Positions 18,011 through 28,719 of a stretch of 64,000 bases of DNA are shown piece by piece. Both the position numbers and the translations under genes were made by a program. The DNA lies in the NCBI GenBank assembly GCA_963810815.1, contig CAWEPB010000007.1, positions 310,001-374,000 on the forward strand. Direction: 5' to 3'. The DNA comes from CAVQWT01 sp963810815 (GTDB taxonomy: Bacteria; Pseudomonadota; Gammaproteobacteria; Burkholderiales; Casimicrobiaceae). The first letter of the stretch is position 1, and every line of letters begins with the position of its first letter. The notes under the pieces were generated by a model that saw nothing but the letters and a program-made list of their open reading frames with translations, was not told the DNA's origin and did no database searches.

Positions 18011-19031
18011 ATGAAACTGGCCACGCTGAACAACGGAAGCCGCGACGGACAGCTCGCTGTCGTGTCGCGCGATCTTGCGCGCGCGGTGCCCGCGGACGGC
18101 ATTGCCGCGACGCTGCAGGCGGCGCTCGACGACTGGGACCGGATTGGCGCCGAAGCTGGCCGAACTCGCCGCCGCGCTGGATGCCGGCGACGGCGGGACC
18201 CGCCATGCGCAGCCGTTCGACCCGAAGGCCGCGATGGCGCCGCTGCCGCGCGCGTACCAGTGGGCCGACGGCTCGGCCTACGTCAACCACGTCGAGCTGG
18301 TGCGCAGGGCGCGCGGCGCGACGATGCCGCCGGAGTTCTGGACCGACCCGCTGATGTACCAGGGGGCGTCGGATCACATGCTCGGGGCCGGCGAGGACAT
18401 CGTGCTCGCCGACGAGGCCTGGGGCATCGACTTCGAGGCCGAAGTCGCCGTGGTGACCGGCGACGTGCCGATGGGCACGACCGCGGCGGCGGCACGCGGG
18501 CGCATCCGGCTGCTGATGCTGGTCAACGACGTCAGCCTGCGCAACCTGATACCCGGCGAGCTTGCCAAGGGCTTCGGCTTCTTCCAGTCGAAGCCGGCGT
18601 CGGCGTTCTCGCCGGTCGCGGTGACGCCGGACGAGCTGGGCGACGCCTGGCGCGACGCCAGGGTGCACCTGCCGATGGTCTCGCACCTCAACGGCACGCT
18701 GTTCGGCCGGCCGAACGCCGGGGTGGACATGACGTTCGACTTCGGCCAGCTGATCGCGCACGTGGCGAAGACACGCGACCTGGTCGCCGGGAGCATCATC
18801 GGCTCCGGCACGGTGTCGAACCGGGAAAACGACGGACCGGGCCGGCCCGCGCGCGAGGGCGGCGCCGGCTACGCCTGCATCGCCGAGCAGCGCACCGTCG
18901 AAACGATCCTCGCCGGCAAGCCGGCGACGCCGTTCATGCGCTTCGGCGACCGCGTGCGCATCGAAATGCTCGACCGCCAAGGGCAGACGATCTTCGGCGC
19001 CATCGACCAGGTCGTGCGCAAGCCCGGCTGA
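18011..19031 (+). CDS. Fumarylacetoacetate hydrolase family protein, frameshifted
   Basis: The N-terminal domain (MKLATLNNGSRDGQLAVVSRD, a typical start) is followed after DDWDRI by a frame change. Removing one G at 18146-18147 yields DDWDRIAPKLAELAAALDAG and joins it to the catalytic domain ending at 19031, about 339 residues in all. The catalytic part has GIDFEAEVAVVTGD (metal-site acidic residues), LVNDVSLRNL and GSGTVSNRENDG. Such proteins hydrolyse fumarylacetoacetate or related acylpyruvates in aromatic catabolism. The substrate cannot be read from the sequence, and no tyrosine-degradation genes are nearby. AAAGGAA before ATG 18011 is a good ribosome site. Confidence 0.88.
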
Positions 19032-19044
19032 CGGCGCGGGGGTT

Positions 19045-19599
19045 TCAGCTGGCGGCGCGGCCCTTCTGCCACAGCACGTCGCCGTGGCCGGCCAGGCGGT
19101 TCAGCGTGCGCGCGAGCACGAAGAGCAGATCGGACAGGCGATTCAGATACCGGCGCGCGGCGCCGCTCACGGGGGCTTCGCCGGCCAGGTGCACGAGGCT
19201 GCGCTCGGCGCGGCGGGCCACGGACCGGCTGACGTGCGCGAGGGCCGCGGTCCGGACGCCGCCCGGCAGCACGAATTCCTTCAGCGGCGAGAGTTCCGCA
19301 TTGAGTCGCTCGACCTCGGCCTCGAGGCGGACGACATGGCCATCGGTCACCGCCTGATAGCCCGGCACCGCGAGCTCGCTGCCCAGATCGAAGAGGTCGT
19401 GCTGGATCGCGACGAGGAAGGCGACGATGTCGGCCGGCAGCGGCTCGGCGAGCAGGACGCCCAGCGTCGAATTCAGCTCGTCGATCTCGCCGATGGCCGC
19501 GATCCGCGCCGAATCCTTGGGCACGCGGGTACCGTCGCCGAGGCCGGTCGTGCCGGCGTCGCCGGTGCGCGTGACGATTTTCGAAAGGCGATGGCCCAT
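19045..19599 (-). CDS. Cob(I)alamin adenosyltransferase, PduO type
   Basis: A 184-residue ATP:corrinoid adenosyltransferase that makes adenosylcobalamin. Hallmarks are IVTRTGDAGTTGLGDGTRVPKD (ATP-binding N-terminus), GEIDELNSTLG, FDLGSELAVP, and VSRSVARRAERSLVHL with the ATP-contacting Arg. ATG 19599 has AAGGAG seven bases upstream and gives the family length. It is transcribed towards the FAH gene (convergent, 13 bases between stops) and diverges from the enoyl-CoA hydratase across 198 bases in which I see no clear site. Confidence 0.93.
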   Translation of the reverse strand: MGHRLSKIVTRTGDAGTTGLGDGTRVPKDSARIAAIGEIDELNSTLGVLLAEPLPADIVAFLVAIQHDLFDLGSELAVPGYQAVTDGHVVRLEAEVERLNAELSPLKEFVLPGGVRTAALAHVSRSVARRAERSLVHLAGEAPVSGAARRYLNRLSDLLFVLARTLNRLAGHGDVLWQKGRAAS

Positions 19600-19797
19600 C
19601 CCGGAACTCCTTCGGTGTCGCACCGCAGCATACGAGATGCCGAATGGTCGGGCAAGCTCGCCGCCAGCTCGCCACCCTCCGCCCGGGCTTGTCGCGCCGA
19701 TCCGGCGCAGTATCATCGGAAGCGCGCCGCAGACCGTTTTTCGCCGGCTGTCCGGGTCCCGGTCCGCGAGCGCCATCGACCAGGGAGGAACGCAGCA

Positions 19798-20613
19798 ATG
19801 ACCGCACCCGCGAACCACGCCGCCACCGCGCCGGCGGCCGCCGAACCGGTGCTGCTGCGCACGACCGAACAAGGGGTGGCGCGCCTGACGCTGAACCGTC
19901 CGCGCCAGTTCAATGCGATCTCCGGCGCCATGCTCGACGCGCTGCAGGCTGCGCTCGACGACATCGCCGTAGATCCCTCGGTCCGGGCCGTGGTGATCGC
20001 CGGCAGCGGGACCGCCTTCTCCGGCGGGCACGACCTGAAGGAAATGATGGCGCAGCGGACCGAGGCATTCATCGGCGACCTCTTCGAACGCTGCAGTCGG
20101 GTGATGCTGTCGCTGCAGGCGTTGCCGCAGCCGGTCCTGGCGCGCGTCCATGGCATCGCGACGGCCGCGGGCTGCCAGCTGGTGGCGGCCTGCGACCTGG
20201 CCGTGGCGTCGACCGAGGCACGGTTCGCGACGTCCGGGATCAATTTCGGGCTGTTCTGCGCCACGCCGAGCGTGCCGGTCTCGCGCAACATTGCCCGCAA
20301 GCGCGCCTTCGAGATGCTGTTCACCGGCGACTTCGTCGACGCCGAGACCGCTCGCGACTGGGGCCTCGTCAACCGCGTGGTCCCGCCCGGCGAGCTCGAC
20401 GCCGAGATCGCGCGCCTGATCGGCACGATCGTCGCAAAGCCGCGGGCTGTGGTCGCCGCGGGGAAGGCGCTGTTCTACCGGCAGATCGAGGCGCAGCTGA
20501 CCGACGCCTACGCCGCCGCGAGCACGGCCATCACCTGCAACATGCTGGGCCCGGAGGCAGCCGAAGGCGTGCGCGCCTTCGTCGAACGGCGCCAGCCGCG
20601 CTGGGAAGACTGA
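19798..20613 (+). CDS. Enoyl-CoA hydratase/isomerase family protein (ECHDC3-like)
   Basis: A 271-residue crotonase-fold protein. Oxyanion-hole segments are FSGGHDLKEM and HGIATAAGCQLVAACDLAVAS. ATSGINFGLFCATPSVPVSRNI is typical of the ECHDC3 subgroup. The usual catalytic Glu of true hydratases in the second block is not evident (AAGCQLVA in place of a GGG-E pattern), so hydratase activity is uncertain. ATG 19798 follows GGGAGGAACGCAGCA, a strong ribosome site; upstream in-frame sequence from 19084 overlaps the adenosyltransferase gene and is noise. No partner beta-oxidation genes are adjacent. Confidence 0.85.
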   Translation: MTAPANHAATAPAAAEPVLLRTTEQGVARLTLNRPRQFNAISGAMLDALQAALDDIAVDPSVRAVVIAGSGTAFSGGHDLKEMMAQRTEAFIGDLFERCSRVMLSLQALPQPVLARVHGIATAAGCQLVAACDLAVASTEARFATSGINFGLFCATPSVPVSRNIARKRAFEMLFTGDFVDAETARDWGLVNRVVPPGELDAEIARLIGTIVAKPRAVVAAGKALFYRQIEAQLTDAYAAASTAITCNMLGPEAAEGVRAFVERRQPRWED

Positions 20614-20794
20614 CCGACCGGCAGTTCCAGCGGTCGCCCGCATTCGAAGTCCGCCCGCGGGCGCGCGAGGCCCGGCGCGCCGGTTGCGGATCCGGGATCG
20701 TCCCCACCGGACGTGGGCAGGATCGCGGCCAGGCGCCCGCATGCAGCGGCGGATGGCGGTCAGACGCCCACATGCCGCGCAGGATGGTCATTGT

Positions 20795-20808
20795 TTGACT
20801 TGGATCAA
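20795..20808. promoter_or_regulatory. FNR/Anr/DNR-like operator
   Basis: TTGACTTGGATCAA matches the FNR-type palindrome TTGAT-N4-ATCAA at nine of ten specified positions. It stands about 100 bases upstream of the DUF485 start in a 295-base gap, the longest in the window. This suggests oxygen- or nitric-oxide-linked control of the symporter and signalling genes. No obvious -10 box at the right distance was recognised. Confidence 0.5.
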
Positions 20809-20908
20809 CGCGTGCGCGCATGCTCCATGCAGCAATGCCCAGTGCGATCGGCGCAGAGACGCGGCAGGCATCAGGGGTCGAGGCAATCGGTTTCTCTCGG
20901 AGGAGAAC

Positions 20909-21237
20909 ATGGTCGAAGCGGCGAGCATCAACTGGAAGGCGATCGACGAGGATCCCAGGTTCCAGGCACTGCACCGGAAGAAGACGATCTTCCTCTGGGG
21001 GTTGATGATCTTCTCGATGGTCTACTACTTCCTGCTGCCGATCGGCGCCGGCTTCTTCCCGGACCTGTTCAGGATCAAGGTCTGGGGGCCGGTCAACGTC
21101 GGCCTCGTCTTCGCGCTGTCGCAGTTCATCGTGGCCTGGGCTCTGGCCGCGTACTATTCCCACCACGCCAACGCCGTGTTCGATGCCGAGGCAGCGGCCA
21201 TCGTTCGTGACGTCGAAAAGAGCATGGGAGCCAGCAA

Positions 21238-21241
<4 letters not shown>
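20909..21241 (+). CDS. DUF485 inner-membrane protein
   Basis: A 110-residue protein with two hydrophobic helices (FLWGLMIFSMVYYFLLPIG and VGLVFALSQFIVAWALAAYY) between short polar ends. DUF485 proteins are usually encoded directly before ActP-type acetate symporters, and I take this as a small partner subunit. CGGAGGAGA precedes ATG 20909. The stop overlaps the actP start as ATGA, so the two are coupled. Upstream frames from 20684 are open but lack similarity to the family. Confidence 0.92.
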
Positions 21242-23142
<1,901 letters not shown>

Positions 23143-23160
23143 CCGTACTCCACCTGCCGC

Positions 23161-23196
23161 AGAGAGCCCCTGCCTTGCGCGGGGGCTCTTTGCTTG
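23161..23196 (+). terminator. Intrinsic terminator after actP
   Basis: AGAGCCCC (23163-23170) pairs with GGGGCTCT (23182-23189) around an 11-base loop and is followed by a short T-rich run (TTTGCTT). It separates the DUF485-actP pair from the downstream regulatory genes. Confidence 0.75.
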
Positions 23197-23225
23197 CGCG
23201 GCGCGCAGGGGGGCCACCGATTTCC

Positions 23226-25134
23226 ATGCCAACCAATTCACCTGCGGCGGCGCCGTCCACGCTCGCGGTCCCGGAAACCTGCGATTTCCTTCGTCGCCAC
23301 CCCCCGTTCGACCGGATGCACGACGACACGCTGCGGGCGCTCGTGCCCAAGCTCAGGCTGGCCGTATTCCCGAAGGACGCGACGATCCTCTCGACCCAGA
23401 GCGGACCCGTCACGCACCTGCACATCGTCCAGCGTGGCCTTGTCGGCAGCCAGCCCAACAACGCGCAGGCCGAACCCGATGCCACCCTCGGGCCCGGCGA
23501 GGTGTTCCCCGTGGGTGCGCTTTCCGCCGGCGGAGCGACGACCAAGATCTTCCGCGCGCTGCAGGAGACGGTCTGCTGCCTGCTGTCGCGCGACGACTTC
23601 CTGGAGCTTCGCCGGGCATCGCCGGAATTCGAGCGCTATTGCACCGAAGCGATCACCGAGAAGCTCAAGCAGTCGCTCGACAGCCTCTACCGCCAGTACA
23701 GCCAGCGCGCGTCCGAGCAACAGACACTGACCCGCACGCTCGGCGAGATCGTCCGCCGGGCGCCGATCGCGTGCGCCGCGACGGCGCCGCTGCGCGAGGC
23801 GCTGCAGAAGATGGCCGACGCGAAGGTGCGCACGATCATCGTCCTCGATCGCGACGACGCGCCCGTCGGTATGTTCACCCTGGTCGACCTGCTGCGGCGC
23901 GTGGCGCTGCCGGAGCGTTCGCTCGCCACCCCCGTGTCCGAGGTGATGTCCGCGCCGATCGTCACCCTGCCCGCGTCGGTGACCGCCTACGAGGCTCTGC
24001 ACGTGATGGCCGAGCGCGGGATCCGGCAGATCGTCGTCGTCGAGAACGGCCGGCTGCACGGCGTGATCAACGAGCGCGACCTGTTCGCGCTGCAGCGCGT
24101 GTCCATGCGCCAGGTCATCGAGGGGCTGCAGGCATCCGACACCGTCGACAAGCTCAAGCGGGCAGGCGAGGACATCCGGTTGCTCACGCAGAACCTGCTC
24201 GTCGCAGGGCGTGGGGGCCGAGCCGCTCACCCGGACGATCGCCGCACTCAACGACGCCCTGTCGCGCCGGGCGATCGAGCTGGTGCTGACAAAGCACGAC
24301 CTCGACGACATCGACTGGTGCTGGCTGGCGCTCGGCAGCGAAGGTCGCGGCGAGCAGACCTTCGCGACCGACCAGGACAACGCGCTGCTGTTCGTTGCCG
24401 CGGATGCCGACGACGCCGCACGCCGGCGGGAGCGGCTGCTCCCGTTCGCGCGGGACGTCAACGCGTGCCTGGATACGCTCGGCTTTCCGCTCTGCACGGG
24501 CAACGTGATGGCGAGCAATCCGGACCTGTGCCTGTCGACCGAGGAGTGGAAGGCCAAGTTCCTGCACTGGATCCGGCAACCCACGCCGCAGGCGTTGCTG
24601 AATGCGAACATCGTGTTCGATCTGCGGCCGCTTTACGGTGACACGGTGCTGTGCGACGGGCTGCGGGCATGGCTGTTCGGGTACACGCAGGCGAATCCGA
24701 CGTTCCTTCGCCTCATGGTGCAGAACGCGCTCGAAGTCGCGCCGCCGCTCGGCCTCATTCGCGCGTTCGCCGTCGACGACGAGCCGGACGTCAAGGGAAC
24801 CCTGGACCTCAAGGCGCGCGGCACGCGACTGTTCGTCGACTGCGCGCGCGTATTCGCGCTGGCGCTGGGCATACCCGAGACCGGAACCGCCGCGCGGATG
24901 CGGCTCGCGGGCGAGCGCCTGCACGTCCCCTCCAGGTACGTCGATGCCGCGGTGGAGGCGTTCCACTTTCTGCAGTTCCTGCGCCTGCGCCAGCAGGACC
25001 TGCCCGGCGCGCACGGGAAGGCCAACCGGATCGATCCCTATGCGCTGCACGAAGTCGACCAGCGGATGCTGAAGGAGTCGTTTCGGCAGGCGAAGCAACT
25101 GCAGGAGCGGCTGCGTCTGTCGTACCGGCTTTGA
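23226..25134 (+). CDS. cNMP-binding/CBS/DUF294 nucleotidyltransferase, frameshifted
   Basis: Domain order: cyclic-nucleotide-binding-like domain (residues about 15-150), CBS pair (about 175-300), DUF294 nucleotidyltransferase (about 340-480) and DUF294 C-terminal helices to 635. The catalytic signature is GSEGRGEQTFATDQDN, like GlnD. The frame breaks at LLVAG; removing one G from the GGG at 24207-24209 gives NLLVAGVGAEPLTRTIAALND, matching the family. Substrate and product are unknown; CBS and cNMP domains imply control by adenine nucleotides or a cyclic nucleotide. This gene type regularly sits beside actP and SSS-kinase genes. ATG 23226 follows the actP terminator by 30 bases. Confidence 0.9.
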
Positions 25135-25287
25135 AGGCCCGGGCAGGTCCCCGTCCGACCGCGGCGGGCGGGGCGGTGCGCGTCGACCGGGGACTCGGGG
25201 CGGCACCGCCGCGGCGACGGCCGCAACAGGGATCCCCGTTCTTGCTAGTATCGGATGGGAGCCGGCAACATCGAGGGGACGCGATCC

Positions 25288-25485
25288 ATGAACCAACCGG
25301 ACGACAAGAGCCAGCGCCTGGTGGGCGTGTTCCTGCTGGGCATTTTGCTGTTCAACTTTCCGCTGCTGGCCTTGTTCAATCGGGCGGCGAGCGCCTTCGG
25401 AGTGCCGCTGCTCTATGCCTACGTCTTCGTGTCGTGGGCACTGGTGATCGGCCTGCTGGCGCTCGTCGTCGAACGCTCGCGCTAG
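25288..25485 (+). CDS. Small two-helix membrane protein upstream of the SSS kinase
   Basis: A 65-residue protein with two hydrophobic segments (VGVFLLGILLFNFPLLALF and LLYAYVFVSWALVIGLLALVV) and charged ends. I do not recognise a named family, but its place directly before the SSS-histidine kinase (29 bases to the next ATG) suggests a small accessory subunit. GAGGGGA before ATG 25288 may be the ribosome site. An extended -10-like TGCTAGTAT at 25243-25251 could be the promoter of this four-gene signalling run. Confidence 0.75.
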   Translation: MNQPDDKSQRLVGVFLLGILLFNFPLLALFNRAASAFGVPLLYAYVFVSWALVIGLLALVVERSR

Positions 25486-25514
25486 CGTGACGCCGGGGAC
25501 CGGGTCGGAACGCC

Positions 25515-28295
25515 ATGCTGCAGAGCTGGGTGATCATCCCCGTCGCGCTCGCCTACCTCGGCGCGCTGTTCGCCATCGCCTACTACGGCGACCATCGGGC
25601 GGACCAGGGCCGCTCGATCATCGCCAATCCGTACATCTACGCCCTCTCGCTGGGCGTCTACGCGACGGCGTGGACGTTCTACGGCAGCGTCGGGCGCGCC
25701 GCGTCCGACGGCGTCGGCTTCCTGCCGATCTACATCGGCCCCACGCTGATGATGGCGCTGTGGTGGCTCGTGATGCGCAAGATCATCCGCATCAGCAAGG
25801 CCAACCGCATCACGTCGCTGGCCGATTTCATCTCGTCGCGCTACGGCAAGAGCGCGCTGCTCGCCGGGCTCGTCACCATCATCGCCGTGATCGGCGTCAT
25901 TCCGTACATCGCCCTGCAGCTGAAGGCCGTCTCCCACAGCTTCACCATTCTCGCCCAGTATCCGGAGGTGGTGCTGCCCGCGCTGCGCGAGCCGGTGCCG
26001 ATCGGGGTCGACACGGCGTTCTGGATGGCGCTGCTGCTGGCCACCTTCACGATCCTGTTCGGCACGCGCCATCTCGACGCTTCCGAGCGCCACGAGGGCA
26101 TGGTGGCCGCGATCGCGTTCGAGTCGCTGGTGAAGCTGGTGGCATTTCTCGCGGTCGGGTTGTTCGTCACCTACGGCATCTACGACGGACTGGGGGACAT
26201 CTTCGCGCGCGCCCAGGGGTACGCGCACCTGTCGACGCTGCTCGCGCCGCTGGGCGGGGCGGCGGGGAGCTACGCCAGCTGGGCATGGCTCACGCTGCTC
26301 TCGATGTTCGCGATCATGTTCCTGCCGCGGCAGTTCCAGATCGCCGTCGTCGAGAACGTCGACGAGCGTCACCTCGGCAAGGCGATCTGGCTGTTTCCGC
26401 TGTACATGCTGGCGATGAACCTGTTCGTGATCCCCGTCGCCTTCGGCGGCGTCATGCATTTCTCGTCGCTGCCGGTGGACCCGGACACGTTCGTGCTCAC
26501 GCTGCCGATGGCCGAAAAGCAGGAGGCGATCGCGCTGCTGGTGTTCATCGGCGGGTTGTCCGCCGCGACCGGCATGGTGATCGTCGAGACGATCGCGCTG
26601 TCCACGATGGTCTGCAACGATCTCGTGATGCCCGTGCTGCTCCGGATGCCGGCGATGCGGCTCGCCGAGCGGAAGAACCTCACCGGACTGCTGCTCGCGA
26701 TCCGCCGGGGCGCGATCATCGCGGTCGTGCTGCTCGGCTACTTCTACTACCGGTTCGCCGGCGAGGCGTATGCCCTGGTGGCCATCGGGCTGATCTCGTT
26801 CGCGGCGGTCGCGCAGTTCGCGCCGGTGGTGATCGGCGGAATCTACTGGAAGGGAGCGACGCGTGCGGGCGCGCTCGCTGGGCTGACGGCAGGGTTCGTC
26901 GTGTGGCTCCACACGCTGCTGCTCCCGTCGTTCGCCAAGTCGGGCTGGCTGCCCATCGGGTTTCTCAACGAGGGACCGCTCGGCATCGGGCTGCTCAAGC
27001 CGTATGCGCTGTTCGGGCTGGAAGGCCTCAACGACATCACGCACGCCATGCTTTGGAGCATGGTGGCCAACGTCGGCGCGTATGTCCTCGTCTCGATGCT
27101 GACCCGCCAAAGCGTCGCGGAGCAGGCGCAGGCGGCGCGATTCGTCGACGTCTTCCGGCGCGGCGACGAGGGCGCGGGCGTGCATTTCTGGAGAGGCTCG
27201 GCTTCGCTGCCCGATCTCCGCGCGCTGCTCGCGCGGTTTCTCGGCCCCGACCGGGCCGACGCGGCGCTCGGCGCGTACGCCGTCCGGCGCGGCTTCGCGT
27301 CGCCGGCGACGATGCCGGCGGACGCGAGCCTCGTCAATTTCGCGGAAACCACCCTCGCCGGGGCGATCGGCGGCGCGTCGGCGCGCATCATGGTGGCGTC
27401 CACCGTCCACGAGGACGTCCTGTCCGTCGACGAGGTCCGGTCGATGCTCGACGAGGCGTCGCAGGTGATCGCATACAGCCACGAGCTCAAGCAGAAGTCG
27501 CAGGAGCTGATCGCGGCGACGGACGAGCTGCGCGCCGCGAACCAGCGGCTGCAGGAACTCGATCGGCTGAAGGACGACTTCATCTCGACGGTCACGCACG
27601 AGTTGCGCACGCCGTTGACCTCGATTCGCGCGTTTTCCGAGATCCTGCGCGACAGCCCCGAGCTCGACGTCGCCGAGCGGCAGAGATTCCTGGCGATCAT
27701 CATCCAGGAAAGCGAGCGACTCACCCGGCTCATCAACCAGGTGCTCGACCTCGCCAAGCTCGAGTCGGGTCGCGCCGAGTGGCAATCGTCCCGGATCGAC
27801 ATGCGGGCGGTGATCGAGGACTCGCTCGACGCGACCGGGCAGCTGTTCCGCGCCAAGTCCGTTGCGCTCGAGGCGCGCCTTCCCGATCACGTGCCGCCGG
27901 TCAGCGCGGATCGCGACCGCCTGGTCCAGGTGCTCATCAACCTCCTTTCCAACGCCGCGAAGTTCGTCGCCGAGGGAGAGGGGCGGGTGGTCGTCGAGCT
28001 CCGCCAGGTCGCGGGTGCGGTGCGCGTCGAGGTGAGCGACAATGGCCCCGGCATCGCGCTCGAGGACCAGCGGATCATCTTCGAGAAGTTCCGGCAGGCG
28101 GGCGATACGATGACGGAGAAGCCGCAGGGCACGGGGCTCGGCCTTCCGATCAGCCGGCAGATCATCGACCACCTCGGCGGGCGGTTGTGGGTCGAAAGCA
28201 CGCCTGGCCAGGGCGCGACCTTCGGTTTCGAACTGCCCGTCGCGCAGGCCATCCGGCCCGGCGGGCAGGATTCCGGGCCGATGCAGGGCACGTGA
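25515..28295 (+). CDS. SSS (SLC5)-type transporter-domain histidine kinase, CrbS/CbrA-like
   Basis: A 926-residue hybrid sensor. Residues 1-520 form a sodium:solute symporter-like domain with 13 or so helices (AWTFYGSVG, RITSLADFISSRYGK). Residues about 525-630 are a linker that may be a STAC-like domain, and 635-690 is a coiled coil (SHELKQKSQELIAATDELRA). The kinase core has phospho-acceptor H695 in TVTHELRTPL, N box INLLSNAAKF near 811, DNGPGI near 842 and GTGLGLPIS. All kinase residues are intact. It probably reports extracellular or transported acetate-like substrates to the adjacent receiver. ATG 25515 is nine bases downstream of a weak GGGACCGGG. Confidence 0.92.
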   Translation: MLQSWVIIPVALAYLGALFAIAYYGDHRADQGRSIIANPYIYALSLGVYATAWTFYGSVGRAASDGVGFLPIYIGPTLMMALWWLVMRKIIRISKANRITSLADFISSRYGKSALLAGLVTIIAVIGVIPYIALQLKAVSHSFTILAQYPEVVLPALREPVPIGVDTAFWMALLLATFTILFGTRHLDASERHEGMVAAIAFESLVKLVAFLAVGLFVTYGIYDGLGDIFARAQGYAHLSTLLAPLGGAAGSYASWAWLTLLSMFAIMFLPRQFQIAVVENVDERHLGKAIWLFPLYMLAMNLFVIPVAFGGVMHFSSLPVDPDTFVLTLPMAEKQEAIALLVFIGGLSAATGMVIVETIALSTMVCNDLVMPVLLRMPAMRLAERKNLTGLLLAIRRGAIIAVVLLGYFYYRFAGEAYALVAIGLISFAAVAQFAPVVIGGIYWKGATRAGALAGLTAGFVVWLHTLLLPSFAKSGWLPIGFLNEGPLGIGLLKPYALFGLEGLNDITHAMLWSMVANVGAYVLVSMLTRQSVAEQAQAARFVDVFRRGDEGAGVHFWRGSASLPDLRALLARFLGPDRADAALGAYAVRRGFASPATMPADASLVNFAETTLAGAIGGASARIMVASTVHEDVLSVDEVRSMLDEASQVIAYSHELKQKSQELIAATDELRAANQRLQELDRLKDDFISTVTHELRTPLTSIRAFSEILRDSPELDVAERQRFLAIIIQESERLTRLINQVLDLAKLESGRAEWQSSRIDMRAVIEDSLDATGQLFRAKSVALEARLPDHVPPVSADRDRLVQVLINLLSNAAKFVAEGEGRVVVELRQVAGAVRVEVSDNGPGIALEDQRIIFEKFRQAGDTMTEKPQGTGLGLPISRQIIDHLGGRLWVESTPGQGATFGFELPVAQAIRPGGQDSGPMQGT

Positions 28296-28344
28296 GCCAG
28301 TCCGGAACCGGCTGCATGGAAAGCGCCGGAAAGGCGCAGGAGGA

Positions 28345-28716
28345 GTGATGGGGAAGAAAATTCTGATCGCGGACGATGAGCCCAACATCGTCGTCTCGCT
28401 CGAGTTCCTGATGAAGCAACGGGGCTACGCGGTCAAGGTCGTCGGCGACGGTGACGCCGCGCTCGCCGCGGTCGCCGAATTCGAGCCGGACCTCATTCTG
28501 CTCGACGTCATGATGCCGCGGATGAGCGGCTACGACGTCTGCCAGCGGATTCGCGAGAACCCGGCGTGGCATGCGATCAAGATCGTCATGCTCTCGGCCA
28601 AGGGACGGGAGATCGAGGTGAACAAGGGTCTGGCCGTGGGGGCGGACGCCTACGTGACCAAGCCCTTTGCCACGAAGGACCTGATCGAGACGGTCCGCGC
28701 GATGCTGGGCGAGTAG
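28345..28716 (+). CDS. Receiver-only response regulator
   Basis: A 123-residue CheY-like protein and nothing more. Acidic pocket D9-D10, phospho-acceptor D53 in LILLDVMMPRMSGYD, Ser in MLSAKGR and Lys in YVTKPF are all present. No DNA-binding or enzymatic output domain follows, so it must act by protein contact. It lies 49 bases after the SSS kinase and three bases before the exonuclease-fusion gene, so the three are likely cotranscribed. A GGAGGAG stretch precedes ATG 28345. Confidence 0.95.
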   Translation: MMGKKILIADDEPNIVVSLEFLMKQRGYAVKVVGDGDAALAAVAEFEPDLILLDVMMPRMSGYDVCQRIRENPAWHAIKIVMLSAKGREIEVNKGLAVGADAYVTKPFATKDLIETVRAMLGE

Positions 28717-28719
28717 GCG

